Of a stretch of DNA of 37,911 bases, positions 1 to 11,239 are shown in pieces. The notes under the pieces are model-generated. The model was given only the letters and a program-made list of their open reading frames with translations. It did not search any database and was not told the origin of the DNA. The position numbers and the translations under genes are program-made. This stretch comes from Acidobacteriota bacterium (GTDB taxonomy: Bacteria; Acidobacteriota; Thermoanaerobaculia; Gp7-AA8), in contig JAJPHC010000056.1 of the NCBI GenBank assembly GCA_021325515.1, positions 1 to 37,911 on the forward strand. The letters run 5' to 3'. Within the stretch, counting starts at the first letter, position 1. The number at the start of each line of letters is the position of its first letter.

Positions 1-73
1 ATCAACGAAGGCGCCGGAAGGGCGATGCGACAGGCCTAACTCCTGAAGAACGCTCCTGAAAAACGCGCAGCGC

Positions 74-116
74 GGCGCCTTGGTTGACGCTTCGCTTCGC
101 TCAGCGTAACCGCGCC
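74..116. terminator. Imperfect hairpin at the 3' end of the recombinase gene
   Basis: An outer GGCGC / GCGCC pair (74-78, 112-116) encloses an inner GGTTgACGCT / AGCGTAACC stem (82-91, 103-111), leaving a small loop of CGCTTCGCTC type. It starts at the recombinase stop codon (116-118). There is no T-tract, so it may be a transcript-end stabiliser or a repeat-family hairpin rather than a true intrinsic terminator. Confidence 0.4.
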
Positions 117-1096
117 TACACCTTCTTCTTGATTGCCAGGCGTGCCGCGGCGTCCGGGATCTCGGCGAACACCGGCAGGCCTTTGATGGCGGCGCTGCGG
201 CGCTTCTGGATCGGCAGTCTCGTGTACACCTGCGTCGACAGAATCGACGCGTGGCCGAGGATTTCCTGGACTTCGCGGATGTCGGTGCCGTTCGAGACGA
301 GCATCGCAGCCATCGTGTGGCGCAGCGCATGCGGCGTGATGTGGCGCTTGATCTCGGCCAGGCGCACGTGCTTCTTGAAGATGTTCTCGATCGAATAGAT
401 CGTGAGCCGCGTTCCGGAGCGGCCGACGAAGAGCGCCGGCGTATCGAGCGCGCGCTCGTTGCGGAGATCGAGGTAGTTCACGAGCGCGGCGCTGATCGGC
501 TCCGCCGTCAGCGTCACGAGACGGCCGCGCGTGGCGCGTCCGGTGATCTGAATCTGATGATGCTCGAGATCGACATCCTTCACATCGAGCGCGACGAGCT
601 CTCCGATGCGGATGCCCGTCGAGAAGAGCAACTCGAGGATCACGTTGTCGCGGACCGCGCAGAAATAGCGGTTGCGGCTTCCCGCCGACTGATCGCGGGA
701 GGACGACAGCTCGGCGATCTGCGATTTCGGCGCGGCGAGCAGCGAGCGGACTTCGCGCGGCGACAAGACGGTCGGGACCCGGCTCTCCACCGGACGCTTG
801 ATCTTCAGCTTGCGCGCCGGCGACTCGCCGACGATCCCCTGCTCCTCGAGAAATCGGAAGAACACCTTCAACGCCGCCACTTTGCGGCGAATCGACGTGT
901 CGCGGTACGGTTCCGTTCCCAGCTTGTCGAGATACGACTCGAGATGCTCAGGCGTGATGTCCCTCATCTTCGTGTCCGAGAGATGAATGTGGAACTGGCT
1001 GAGATCCGAGTTGTACGCCCGCAGCGTTCGATCAGACAGATTCCGGACCGTCTGACCGTGCTGTAGGAATTCAGCGATCGCCTGCTGCACGTCCAT
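116..1096 (-). CDS. Tyrosine recombinase/integrase, XerC/XerD-like, with substituted catalytic lysine
   Basis: 326 residues, slightly longer than typical XerC/D. The N-terminal SAM-like core-binding domain spans about residues 5-95 (SDRTLRAYNSDL, then VAALKVFFRFLEEQG). The catalytic domain spans about 108-300. Visible active-site residues are R163 (STGIRIGEL), H256 and R259 (HALRHTMA), H282 (LGHAS) and nucleophile Y291 (TQVYTRL). The beta-hairpin lysine that family members carry in a GKGNKER-like motif is Arg187 here (GRATRGRLV). Residues about 124-146 form an insertion. In the cell it would cut and rejoin DNA at specific sites, either chromosome dimer resolution or a mobile element. No phage or element genes adjoin it, and no att or dif site was recognised. 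The start was chosen because a good promoter lies just upstream. Confidence 0.9.
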   Translation of the reverse strand: MDVQQAIAEFLQHGQTVRNLSDRTLRAYNSDLSQFHIHLSDTKMRDITPEHLESYLDKLGTEPYRDTSIRRKVAALKVFFRFLEEQGIVGESPARKLKIKRPVESRVPTVLSPREVRSLLAAPKSQIAELSSSRDQSAGSRNRYFCAVRDNVILELLFSTGIRIGELVALDVKDVDLEHHQIQITGRATRGRLVTLTAEPISAALVNYLDLRNERALDTPALFVGRSGTRLTIYSIENIFKKHVRLAEIKRHITPHALRHTMAAMLVSNGTDIREVQEILGHASILSTQVYTRLPIQKRRSAAIKGLPVFAEIPDAAARLAIKKKV

Positions 1097-1144
1097 TGTG
1101 TTGAGTACTTTCCGAGCGGATTTCGTTGCTGGGGGACCGCTCGA

Positions 1145-1172
1145 AGTTTAGGCGCGTGTGAACTTTTGTCAA
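1145..1172 (-). promoter_or_regulatory. Sigma70-like promoter of the recombinase gene
   Basis: On the minus strand a perfect -35 TTGACA (complement of 1167-1172) is followed after 16 nt by TAAACT (complement of 1145-1150). The start codon lies about 50 nt downstream. The -35 is a consensus match; the -10 matches at 4 of 6 positions. Confidence 0.6.
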
Positions 1173-1225
1173 GAAATTATTTGAACGGCCCGTATGCTGC
1201 AAAGGCATGACAGAATTCAGATTAC

Positions 1226-1600
1226 GTGCGCGGGCAGAAACTTTTCGTTCGGCCGATCGAACAGGGCGACCGGGAATCGATCCGAGAGTTTCTTAAATCG
1301 AATGGTGGCCGCATTTACGACGTTTCGTGCGGCCTCGCCGGCAAACTCGTCGGAGACCTGGTCGCCGTCGTCGCGATGGAGATCGACGAGGGCGCAATCC
1401 GCCTCGAGGATGTCGTGGTCCTGACATCCCATCGCCACAAAAACATCGGACGCTACATGCTGGATGAAGTCGAGCGGATGGCATCGAAACTGGATCGCAC
1501 GCGGATTCTCGTTTCACGGGACGCAACGCCGCGTCCATTTTTTCAACGGACTGGATTCATCGAGGAGGAGGGACCGTGGCTGGTGAGGAGGGTGCGGTGA
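1226..1600 (+). CDS. Small GNAT-family N-acetyltransferase
   Basis: 124 residues starting at GTG 1226. It shows the compact GNAT core: strand 1 (KLFVRPIEQGD), an acyl-CoA-binding motif A (LTSHRHKNIGRYMLDEVE, residues about 67-84) and a C-terminal RPFFQRTGF signature typical of motif B. Family members transfer an acetyl group from acetyl-CoA to an amine; the substrate cannot be read from the sequence. An alternative ATG at 1207 is out of frame and stops after 29 codons. Its 3' end overlaps the start region of the following lytic transglycosylase, and a GGAGGAGGG stretch in its last codons could serve that gene as Shine-Dalgarno. Confidence 0.75.
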   Translation: MRGQKLFVRPIEQGDRESIREFLKSNGGRIYDVSCGLAGKLVGDLVAVVAMEIDEGAIRLEDVVVLTSHRHKNIGRYMLDEVERMASKLDRTRILVSRDATPRPFFQRTGFIEEEGPWLVRRVR

Positions 1601-3831
1601 TTTGTGTGGAACGTCAGAAGCGAAATGCAGAACCCGGAACGCAGAATGAAGAATTGAGAATTGGTTCGAGCGCCGGTTCATTCTTCATTCGGCGTTCTGC
1701 GTTCTGCGTTTTGCATTTCGCTTTTGCATGCCTCCTCCTCACGAGCTGCTCCCGCACCAACCCTGCTCCACCTCCACCACCGACGACGGCGCCGATCGTT
1801 GCCGAGCCGCCTCTTCCGGCGACGATCGAAGAGGCGCAGGCGCTGAAGACGGCCGATCCTGCGAAGTACGAGCGCGCGCTCGCCGCGATCGGGACACCGC
1901 GCGCGATCGCGATCCTCGGCCTCTACCAACTGGACGGAAAGCGATGGGACGATGCGATCGCGTCGCTCACACAAGCGGCCGATGCCTGGCCATCCGTTGC
2001 ACCCTATCTCCGGCTTCGGATCGCGCAGGCGGAGCAGCAGCGCGGCAACCTGCAGCATGCGATCGAGGTCACGCAGCAGATCATCGCGACTGCGTCCGGC
2101 ACTTCCGCGGCAGCGATCGCACAGATCCGTCTTCCCGGACTCTTCGCGCTTGCGGGGGATACGAATGCGGCGAACGCCGCGTACCAGACGATCGCATCGA
2201 CGCCGTTCGATGAGCTGAGCGAGAGCGAGTTCGCCGATCTCGTCTCCACGTTCGAGAAGGCGAATCGCATCGATCTCGCCACGGCGATCCGCATGCGGCT
2301 CATCACCGAATATCCGCAGGGCCGCTACACCGAGCGCGCCTTCGCGCGACTCCTCGCTATGCCCGACTCACCGCTGCTGGCGATGACGCTCGAGGAGACA
2401 TCCGCGCTCGCCGCTAGACTCGCGCAGTTCGATCATTACGATGAAGCGCTGCGTCTGCTCGAGCGCGCCTCGTCGCGCTTCCCCGAGGCGACGAAGAGCG
2501 CGATCTACCGCAACGTCCGGATCCGCGCGCTCTTCAACTCGCGGCACTACGCGGAGCTTCTCGCCGAGACCGCGAAGAATCATCTCGAGGCGCCGCAGTC
2601 CCTGCTGCGCGCCCGCGCCGCATGGCGCAGCGGCGACGCAGCGACCTTCCTCGCGACGCTCAGCAGCATCGAAGATCAGTTCCCGCAATCGAAGGAGGCG
2701 CTGGAAGCGAAGCTGCTCCGCGCAAAGTATTTCTCGACCGACGAGATCAAGTACGACGCAGCGATCGAGAACCTCAACGAGGCGATCCAGGCCGGAGCCC
2801 TCGGCAACGACGGCGAGAATCTCTGGACCCTTGGCTGGACGTACTACATCGCCGGCAACTTCGACGAAGCGCTCCGCGTCTTCGACCGCTATCTCCACGA
2901 CTACCCCGACGGCGACTACCGGACGAACTCACTCTTCTGGTCCGGCAGGATTCTCGCGAGCCGCGGTCTGATGAGCGAGCGCGATACGCGCTTCCGCGAG
3001 CTCGTCGCCGAGTATCCCTACAGCTATTACGCCTACCGCGCGAAGGAGATCGCCGGTGCAGGACTGGCCGCCTCGCCTGCCGTTCCTCATCCATTCCCCG
3101 ACATCGAGGCGCTCATCGCGCAGGCCGGCGAGCCGCGCGTGGCGATCGCCAGCGATCTCGCATCCATCGATCTCATGCGCGACGCGACGCGCGAGATGAA
3201 GCTCGCATCCTCCGCGCATCCCGACAACCTCGGCCTCTCCTTCCTGCTCGCCGATCTCTACCTCCGCGCCGGCGAGCCGTTCAAGGCTAACGGAGTGCTG
3301 CAGCGCCGCTTCCGCGACTTCGTCCGTCATGGCGGCGACAACATCCCGCACCGCTTCTGGGAGATCCTCTTCCCGCTCCATTACTGGGACACGCTGCAGA
3401 GAGAAGCGGCGAGGCAGAACGTCGACCCTTACACACTCGCGTCCATCATCCGGCAGGAGAGCGGATTCGAGCCCGCCACCGTTTCGAACGCCGGCGCCGT
3501 CGGCCTCATGCAGATCATGCCGGCCGAGGCGCAGCAGATCGCGCAGAGGGCGGGGATCGAGGGAGTGACGCGCGAAGCGCTGTTCGACCCGGAGGTGAAC
3601 ATCGCCGTCGGCGCAGCGGAGTACGCGCAGAAGCTCGCCGCGATGCAGAACCGCCCCGTGCTCGCGATCGCCGCCTACAACGCGGGAGAGACGGCGGTGA
3701 ACAACTGGCTCGCCACCACGCGCGCCGACGACATCGACTACTTCGTCGAGTCGATCCCCTACGCCGAGACCCGCCTCTACGTGAAGACCGTCACGCGCAA
3801 TCGGAACGAGTACCGCCGCGTCTACGAGTGA
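1576..3831 (+). CDS. Lytic murein transglycosylase lipoprotein (Slt-like, TPR plus SLT domain)
   Basis: 751 residues from GTG 1576, the start with the best Shine-Dalgarno (AGGAGG about 7 nt upstream). In-frame GTG 1606 or TTG 1654 would give a shorter, more normal leader. A hydrophobic segment ends in lipobox LTSC, predicting a lipoprotein anchored facing the periplasm. Residues about 90-580 are helical TPR-like repeats (EQQRGNLQHAIEVTQQII, FDEALRVFDRYLHDYP). The C-terminal SLT domain carries catalytic Glu628 in RQESGF, then GLMQIMP and AIAAYNAGE. It would cleave peptidoglycan to 1,6-anhydromuropeptides during wall turnover. Oddly, the leader is encoded by one arm of an inverted repeat (see 1619-1722). 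Confidence 0.92.
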   Translation: MAGEEGAVICVERQKRNAEPGTQNEELRIGSSAGSFFIRRSAFCVLHFAFACLLLTSCSRTNPAPPPPPTTAPIVAEPPLPATIEEAQALKTADPAKYERALAAIGTPRAIAILGLYQLDGKRWDDAIASLTQAADAWPSVAPYLRLRIAQAEQQRGNLQHAIEVTQQIIATASGTSAAAIAQIRLPGLFALAGDTNAANAAYQTIASTPFDELSESEFADLVSTFEKANRIDLATAIRMRLITEYPQGRYTERAFARLLAMPDSPLLAMTLEETSALAARLAQFDHYDEALRLLERASSRFPEATKSAIYRNVRIRALFNSRHYAELLAETAKNHLEAPQSLLRARAAWRSGDAATFLATLSSIEDQFPQSKEALEAKLLRAKYFSTDEIKYDAAIENLNEAIQAGALGNDGENLWTLGWTYYIAGNFDEALRVFDRYLHDYPDGDYRTNSLFWSGRILASRGLMSERDTRFRELVAEYPYSYYAYRAKEIAGAGLAASPAVPHPFPDIEALIAQAGEPRVAIASDLASIDLMRDATREMKLASSAHPDNLGLSFLLADLYLRAGEPFKANGVLQRRFRDFVRHGGDNIPHRFWEILFPLHYWDTLQREAARQNVDPYTLASIIRQESGFEPATVSNAGAVGLMQIMPAEAQQIAQRAGIEGVTREALFDPEVNIAVGAAEYAQKLAAMQNRPVLAIAAYNAGETAVNNWLATTRADDIDYFVESIPYAETRLYVKTVTRNRNEYRRVYE
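1619..1722. repeat. Long imperfect inverted repeat encoding the lipoprotein leader
   Basis: The left arm (1619-1654) and right arm (1680-1722) are complementary with about three mismatches, plus one extra 7-nt unit in the right arm. The right arm contains tandem heptamers GTTCTGC, GTTCTGC, GTTTTGC. The element could fold into a hairpin with a 25-nt loop. It lies inside the 5' coding region of the lytic transglycosylase, and its right arm encodes the hydrophobic residues RRSAFCVLHFAF of the signal peptide. Confidence 0.85.
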
Positions 3832-3950
3832 CAGGCATCCCCCTTGCTCTTACGCCCTAACGTGACACTGAATCTTGAATGAATCGATTCGGGAATCAGA
3901 CGAGCCTGCACGTTTCGATGTAACGCGAACCGATTGGAACCCGGGGACTT

Positions 3951-5354
3951 ATGAACACCGCATCACTCTCCCGCTCCTTGGTCGTGGTCCTTCTCGCCGC
4001 ACTTGCGACAACTCCCTGTCAAGCAAACACACAAGTCGTCTTGAGCCGTAATGCGGAGGTTTCCGCGGACGAGCTCAAAGGCGTGGTCGATCTGACGGTC
4101 GTCCCCGGGCTGGACGACGCGCGCGTCACTCTCACGCTCGACGGCCAGAAGATCGCCGATGGATTGCGCTCGCCGTGGAAAGTCTCTGTCGACTTCGGCC
4201 CGAACGTGATCGAACATCGCATCGCCGTCACCGCGAGTGCCAATGGGAAGCGAGTGCATTGGCGCGAGACCGTGAATCACGGCCATCAGCCCCTGACGAT
4301 CAAAGTCGTTCCCGTCGATATCGCGAACCGCATCTTCGAGGCTCAGGCGACGGCGCCTGCGGATGATCCGATCGTCTCCGTTGCACTGTGGGATTCCGGA
4401 AAGCAGATCGGCGAAGCGAAGGAAGAACCGTACCGCTTCACCGTGCCGCAGTCTTCGATCGAAGCCGGCTTCGTGCAGGTCACCGCGCGATCGAGATCGG
4501 GCGAAGAAGTGGCCGATTTCTGGTCGCCCGCCGGCGACGTGCATGCGGAATCGGTCGAAGTCCGCACAGTGCCGATCTTCGTCAGCGTGGTCGACGGAAA
4601 CGGTCAGACGCGCGATGACGTGAATCGCGATCTCTTCAGGATCAACGACGACGGCGCGGAAGGAAAGATCCTCGAATTCGGCAAAGCATTCGATCAGCCG
4701 ATCTCGATTGCGCTTCTCGTCGACTCCTCGGCGAGCATGACGTACGAGCTGCCGAACGTGGTGAAAGCAGCGGAGACATTCGTCGAGCGCACGCTGAAGC
4801 CCGGCGATCGCTGCGCGGTCTTCGCCGTGCGCGATGTGCCGCGGCGCGCGCAGGCGCTGACCGGCGAGCGCGCGGCGATTCAGAAAGCGCTGACCGGACT
4901 CGACGCCGGCGGCACGACCGCACTCTATGACTCGATCGAAGCGGCGATTCGCGAATTGAAGAACGAGAAGAACCGCCGCGCCATCGTGGTGTTGACCGAC
5001 GGCGGCGACACCTCTTCGATCGCTTCATTCTCCGAGCTCGATCGCGTGGCTACCGAGGCGGGAATCCCGATCTACTTCATCGCGTATGACACGGGGAATC
5101 CGACCGAGGTCAGCGAGCTCGATCGGCTGAACTATCTCGCCGGACAGACCGGCGGCTTCGTCGCAACTGCAACCGCGGAACAGCGCGACCTGCCGGCGAA
5201 GTACGCGGCGATCGAGCGCGACCTCCGCGCCCAGTTCGCGATCCTCTACCAGGTGAGCGACTTCAAGAAGCCGAATGCGTGGCGCAAAGTGCACGTGGTC
5301 CTGAACTCGCCGAAGCTGACCGCCAGAACGATCCGCGGCTATTTCGCGCCTTAG
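3951..5354 (+). CDS. Secreted VWA protein, VWFA-related Acidobacterial type
   Basis: 467 residues. The N-terminal Sec signal peptide (about 1-25) has a hydrophobic core LVVVLLAALA and a likely cut after CQA. Residues 30-210 look like beta-rich Ig-like modules. The VWA domain starts near 205 (VPIFVSVVDGNG) and has a full metal-binding MIDAS: D258-S260-S262 in DSSAS, T322/T323 in GGTTALYDS and D350 in LTDGGD. The layout matches TIGR03436, a family known mainly from Acidobacteria; its function is not established, and protein binding is inferred from the domain. The 119-nt upstream gap holds a 10-nt palindrome GAATCGATTC (3881-3890) but no convincing promoter. No neighbour shares its role. Confidence 0.9.
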   Translation: MNTASLSRSLVVVLLAALATTPCQANTQVVLSRNAEVSADELKGVVDLTVVPGLDDARVTLTLDGQKIADGLRSPWKVSVDFGPNVIEHRIAVTASANGKRVHWRETVNHGHQPLTIKVVPVDIANRIFEAQATAPADDPIVSVALWDSGKQIGEAKEEPYRFTVPQSSIEAGFVQVTARSRSGEEVADFWSPAGDVHAESVEVRTVPIFVSVVDGNGQTRDDVNRDLFRINDDGAEGKILEFGKAFDQPISIALLVDSSASMTYELPNVVKAAETFVERTLKPGDRCAVFAVRDVPRRAQALTGERAAIQKALTGLDAGGTTALYDSIEAAIRELKNEKNRRAIVVLTDGGDTSSIASFSELDRVATEAGIPIYFIAYDTGNPTEVSELDRLNYLAGQTGGFVATATAEQRDLPAKYAAIERDLRAQFAILYQVSDFKKPNAWRKVHVVLNSPKLTARTIRGYFAP

Positions 5355-5363
5355 GTGCAGTTC

Positions 5364-5473
5364 ATCCCGACCGAGCGAAGCGAGCGGAAGGATCAACCGC
5401 TCCACCGCGATTCATGAACCCAACTCGCGCGGCTGCTCCGTTGATCCCTCCACTCACTCCGCTCGGTCGGGAT
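5364..5473. repeat. 34-nt inverted repeat ahead of mfd
   Basis: The arms 5364-5397 and 5440-5473 are reverse complements at 30 of 34 positions. The core is GACCGAGCGAAGCGAGCGG. The element starts 9 nt after the VWA stop codon and ends at the -10-like TAAAAT in front of the mfd GTG. It may form the end of the VWA transcript. It also argues against an mfd start upstream at ATG 5414, which would put the right arm inside the coding region. Confidence 0.85.
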
Positions 5474-5488
5474 AAAATCGAAAACCCC

Positions 5489-8927
<3,439 letters not shown>

Positions 8928-8947
<20 letters not shown>

Positions 8948-8975
8948 CGGGGAGAGGGGCACGGGGTGAGGGGCC
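8928..8975. repeat. GC-rich hairpin repeat, family A copy 1
   Basis: The core CCCCGC...GCGGGGAGAGGGG is followed by CACGGGGTGAGGGGCC. The same element recurs at 10189-10235 (opposite orientation) and 24925-24973 (same orientation). The mfd stop codon sits inside this copy. It probably forms the 3' hairpin of the mfd transcript. Confidence 0.88.
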
Positions 8976-8983
8976 GCGCCGTA

Positions 8984-9012
8984 TTGACGCTCATGTGAAC
9001 GACCATTAGCAT
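8984..9012 (+). promoter_or_regulatory. vapBC promoter, probably leaderless
   Basis: TTGACG (8984-8989), a 17-nt spacer and TAGCAT (9007-9012). The antitoxin ATG begins 8 nt after the -10, so transcription would start at or next to the start codon, and no Shine-Dalgarno is present. A run of ATC repeats lies between the -10 and the ATG. Confidence 0.65.
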
Positions 9013-9019
9013 CATCATC

Positions 9020-9226
9020 ATGCCGACGCGCCGGATCACGGCCAACCTCCCCGATGACCTTCTCCAGTCTGCGCAGGAGATCACTGGGAAGGGGATCACA
9101 GAAACGATCATCGAAGGGTTGGAGCAGGTACAGAGACGCCGGTTCTACGAGCGTGCTCTTCGCATGAAAGGCAAGCTCCATCTCGACATCGACATCGAGG
9201 CCAGCCGTGGCAGGCGTCGTCGTTGA
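9020..9226 (+). CDS. vapB: Type II antitoxin, VapB family (ribbon-helix-helix)
   Basis: 68 residues. The N-terminus TRRITANLPDDLLQSAQEITG has the beta-strand then helix pattern of a ribbon-helix-helix DNA-binding domain. The basic C-terminal tail (KLHLDIDIEASRGRRRR) would wrap the toxin. It should neutralise the PIN toxin encoded next and repress their shared promoter. Its last 20 nt overlap the start of the toxin gene, a typical coupling. The pair sits between mfd and the two foldase genes, which are often close neighbours, so it may have been inserted there. Confidence 0.85.
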   Translation: MPTRRITANLPDDLLQSAQEITGKGITETIIEGLEQVQRRRFYERALRMKGKLHLDIDIEASRGRRRR

Positions 9227-9590
9227 TACTTCCGTATGGATCGATTTCTTCGCGGGTGAGCAGACTCCGGACCTGGAAGACTCGCTCGCTCAGGGTTTGG
9301 TCGTGATTCCTCCGCTCGTGGTGGCAGAGCTCGTGAGCGGTGCGTCCACCGCGAACCAACGGGCCGCGATCGGAGAACTCTTACAGGATGCCCCCATCCA
9401 CGACTCGAATCTGCAGCATTGGATCGCGGTGGGCGACCTACGGCGGAACCTGAAAAAAAAGGGCCTCACGGTGACAGTGCCCGATGCGCATGTTGCTCAA
9501 TGTGCGCTGGATCGCGATGCGCTGCTTCTCTCGCGGGACGAGATATTCGAGAAAATCGCGCGTCACACAAAGCTGCGCGTCCGGTGTTAG
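9207..9590 (+). CDS. vapC: PIN-domain ribonuclease toxin VapC
   Basis: 127 residues from GTG 9207, covering the whole PIN domain. The conserved acidic residues are D7 (VVVDTSVWIDFF), E41 (VVAELVSG), D93 (TVPDAHVAQCAL) and D111 (LSRDEIF), which bind Mg2+ or Mn2+ for RNA cleavage. Family members cut tRNA or rRNA and halt translation; the target here is unknown. The gene overlaps its antitoxin by 20 nt. All four acidic positions are intact, so the toxin looks active. Confidence 0.9.
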   Translation: MAGVVVDTSVWIDFFAGEQTPDLEDSLAQGLVVIPPLVVAELVSGASTANQRAAIGELLQDAPIHDSNLQHWIAVGDLRRNLKKKGLTVTVPDAHVAQCALDRDALLLSRDEIFEKIARHTKLRVRC

Positions 9591-9667
9591 ACTCCCTCCG
9601 ACTGCCTATGAAAGCGTAACGGTCCTCCTTCTCCCACCCGCCGCACATCACAAGGAGAAAAACCGAA

Positions 9668-10189
9668 ATGCAGTCCCCGTCTATCTACACGGCGCGGCTC
9701 GAGCTGCGCTGCGGCACACGCGAGATCTACAACCTTCCCTGGAACGACCGCGACGCACTGGCGCGCGTCATGCGCGTGAACATCCCCGGCAACTGGCCCG
9801 TCGAGAATTACGATCAGGATCCGCTCGACTTCTCGATCAAGGCGCTCGACGAGAATCCCGCGTCGGAGCCGTGGCTCCTTCGTTACTTCATCGAGCGCGA
9901 GACGAACACACTCATCGGCTTCGGCGGAGGCTGCGGCCTTCCTGTCGACGGTGCGTGGACGATCGGCTACTCGATTCTCGAACAGTACCGGCGGCGCGGA
10001 TATGCGTCCGAAGGGACGGCCGCGCTGATCGCCGAAGCATTCAGGCATCCGGAGGTCGTGAAGATCCTCGCGGAAACCTATCCGGAGCTCGTCGCTTCCA
10101 TCGGCGTCATGGAGAAGAATGGATTTCGATATACCGGTAACGGGAGTGGCGAGCGTGTGATCCGGTATGAGAAGTTGCGCGAGGTTTAG
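9668..10189 (+). CDS. GNAT acetyltransferase, RimJ/RimL-like
   Basis: 173 residues with an N-terminal TARLELR strand typical of RimJ/RimL-type GNATs, the acetyl-CoA-binding loop in EQYRRRGYASEGTAALI (residues about 109-125) and the C-terminal ASIGVMEKNGFRYTG. It probably acetylates an amino group on a protein N-terminus or small molecule; the substrate is not visible. AAGGAG lies 10 nt before the ATG, one of the clearer ribosome sites in the window. CTCCTT at 9625-9630 could pair with it. The stop codon runs directly into a hairpin repeat. Confidence 0.85.
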   Translation: MQSPSIYTARLELRCGTREIYNLPWNDRDALARVMRVNIPGNWPVENYDQDPLDFSIKALDENPASEPWLLRYFIERETNTLIGFGGGCGLPVDGAWTIGYSILEQYRRRGYASEGTAALIAEAFRHPEVVKILAETYPELVASIGVMEKNGFRYTGNGSGERVIRYEKLREV

Positions 10190-10235
10190 CCCCTCACCCC
10201 TGGCCCCTCTCCCCGCTTGCGGGGAGAGGGGAACG
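10189..10235. repeat. GC-rich hairpin repeat, family A copy 2
   Basis: The core CCCCTCTCCCCGC / GCGGGGAGAGGGG forms a perfect 13-nt stem with a TT loop. It is preceded by CCCCTCACCCCTGG, as in copy 3. Inverted relative to copies 1 and 3. It begins at the last base of the acetyltransferase stop codon, so it is probably a transcript-end hairpin. Confidence 0.9.
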
Positions 10236-10294
10236 AGATTGGAAGAGGGGAATGTGGGGCGAGCGATCTGCTACACTCCCGCCGCCTCGGTTCC

Positions 10295-11185
10295 ATGCGC
10301 CGGTTTCCTCTCTTCCTGCTGATTCTGTTGACGGTCGCGGCCTGCCATCGCAAGCCGTCGACTCCGCCTGACGTCGTCGCTCGCGTCGGCGAGCGGATGC
10401 TCACGCTCTCCGACTTCAAACGCTACGTCGAGCGGAACGCGGGTAGCGACCTCGCGCAACTCTCGCCGGAAGTCTCGAGCGCGCTGCTCGATCAGTACGT
10501 CGAGGAAGTCGTCCTTTCCGAGTACGCCGCCTCTCATGGAGTCGAGATCCCGGCGGAAAAAATCGCGACGGCCGTTCGCAATGACGCCGGCGCGACGGTC
10601 GTCGAAAAGCGCGACGAGATGCGCCGCCAGAAACTGATCAGCGACATCGCGACGGAAGTCGCGCAGCCGCCGGACGATCAGGTGAAGGCCTACTACGAGG
10701 CCCATCCCGGCGAGTTCAAGAGCGACGAGGAACTGCACGTGCGCCAGATCCTCGTCCACGATGAATCGCTCGCAAACGACATCGCCGCGAAGCTGAAGGC
10801 GGGCACTCCGTTCGAGGAGCTCTCGGCCGCACATTCGCTCGCACCCAATGCGAAGAAGGGCGGCGACATCGGATACGTCAGCCGCGGCGAGCTGCCGAAA
10901 CGCTTCGAGGACGAGATCTTTGCGCTGCAGCCCGGCCACGTTAGCAACGTGATCCAGACCGACAACTCGTTCCACATCTTCAAGGTGGACGACCGGCGTC
11001 CGGCCGGCACCATCGACCTGCAGACGGCGGCGCCCGTCATCCGCGAAAAGCTCCGCGAAGAGGCGGTGCGGGAGCGGATGGCTCAGCTCGTCGCGACGAG
11101 CCGCTCCGACTTGCAGATCGCGGTGCTGACCAAGCGTCTCCCGTTTCCCTACGCCGGCACCCTGCCGAAGTCCGACAACGAATAA
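10295..11185 (+). CDS. Parvulin-type peptidyl-prolyl isomerase lipoprotein
   Basis: 296 residues from ATG 10295. The leader MRRFPLFLLILLTVAAC has lipobox VAAC with Cys17 lipidated, so it should be membrane-anchored on the periplasmic side. A helical SurA/PrsA-type N-domain (about 26-130) precedes one parvulin rotamase domain (146-234; HVRQILVHDES, KKGGDIGYVSRGEL, FHIFKVDDRRP). It probably assists folding of exported proteins. The next gene, 54 nt downstream, encodes a second, soluble periplasmic foldase of similar layout, so the two may share work on envelope proteins. TACACT lies 17 nt before the ATG, and no Shine-Dalgarno is seen. Confidence 0.92.
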   Translation: MRRFPLFLLILLTVAACHRKPSTPPDVVARVGERMLTLSDFKRYVERNAGSDLAQLSPEVSSALLDQYVEEVVLSEYAASHGVEIPAEKIATAVRNDAGATVVEKRDEMRRQKLISDIATEVAQPPDDQVKAYYEAHPGEFKSDEELHVRQILVHDESLANDIAAKLKAGTPFEELSAAHSLAPNAKKGGDIGYVSRGELPKRFEDEIFALQPGHVSNVIQTDNSFHIFKVDDRRPAGTIDLQTAAPVIREKLREEAVRERMAQLVATSRSDLQIAVLTKRLPFPYAGTLPKSDNE

Positions 11186-11239
11186 ATCCGCCCCGAACTT
11201 GTTGTGCTCATGACCCGTCTCACACTCGGATTCAACACT

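Noticed and set aside
1207-1296. ATG 1207 eight nt after TATGCT as start of the first acetyltransferase
   Set aside because: The frame closes after 29 codons and does not join the GNAT frame, unless there is a frameshift in the sequence.
9625-9657. CTCCTT pairing with AAGGAG as a switch controlling the second acetyltransferase
   Set aside because: Only six base pairs with a 21-nt loop; too weak to claim regulation.
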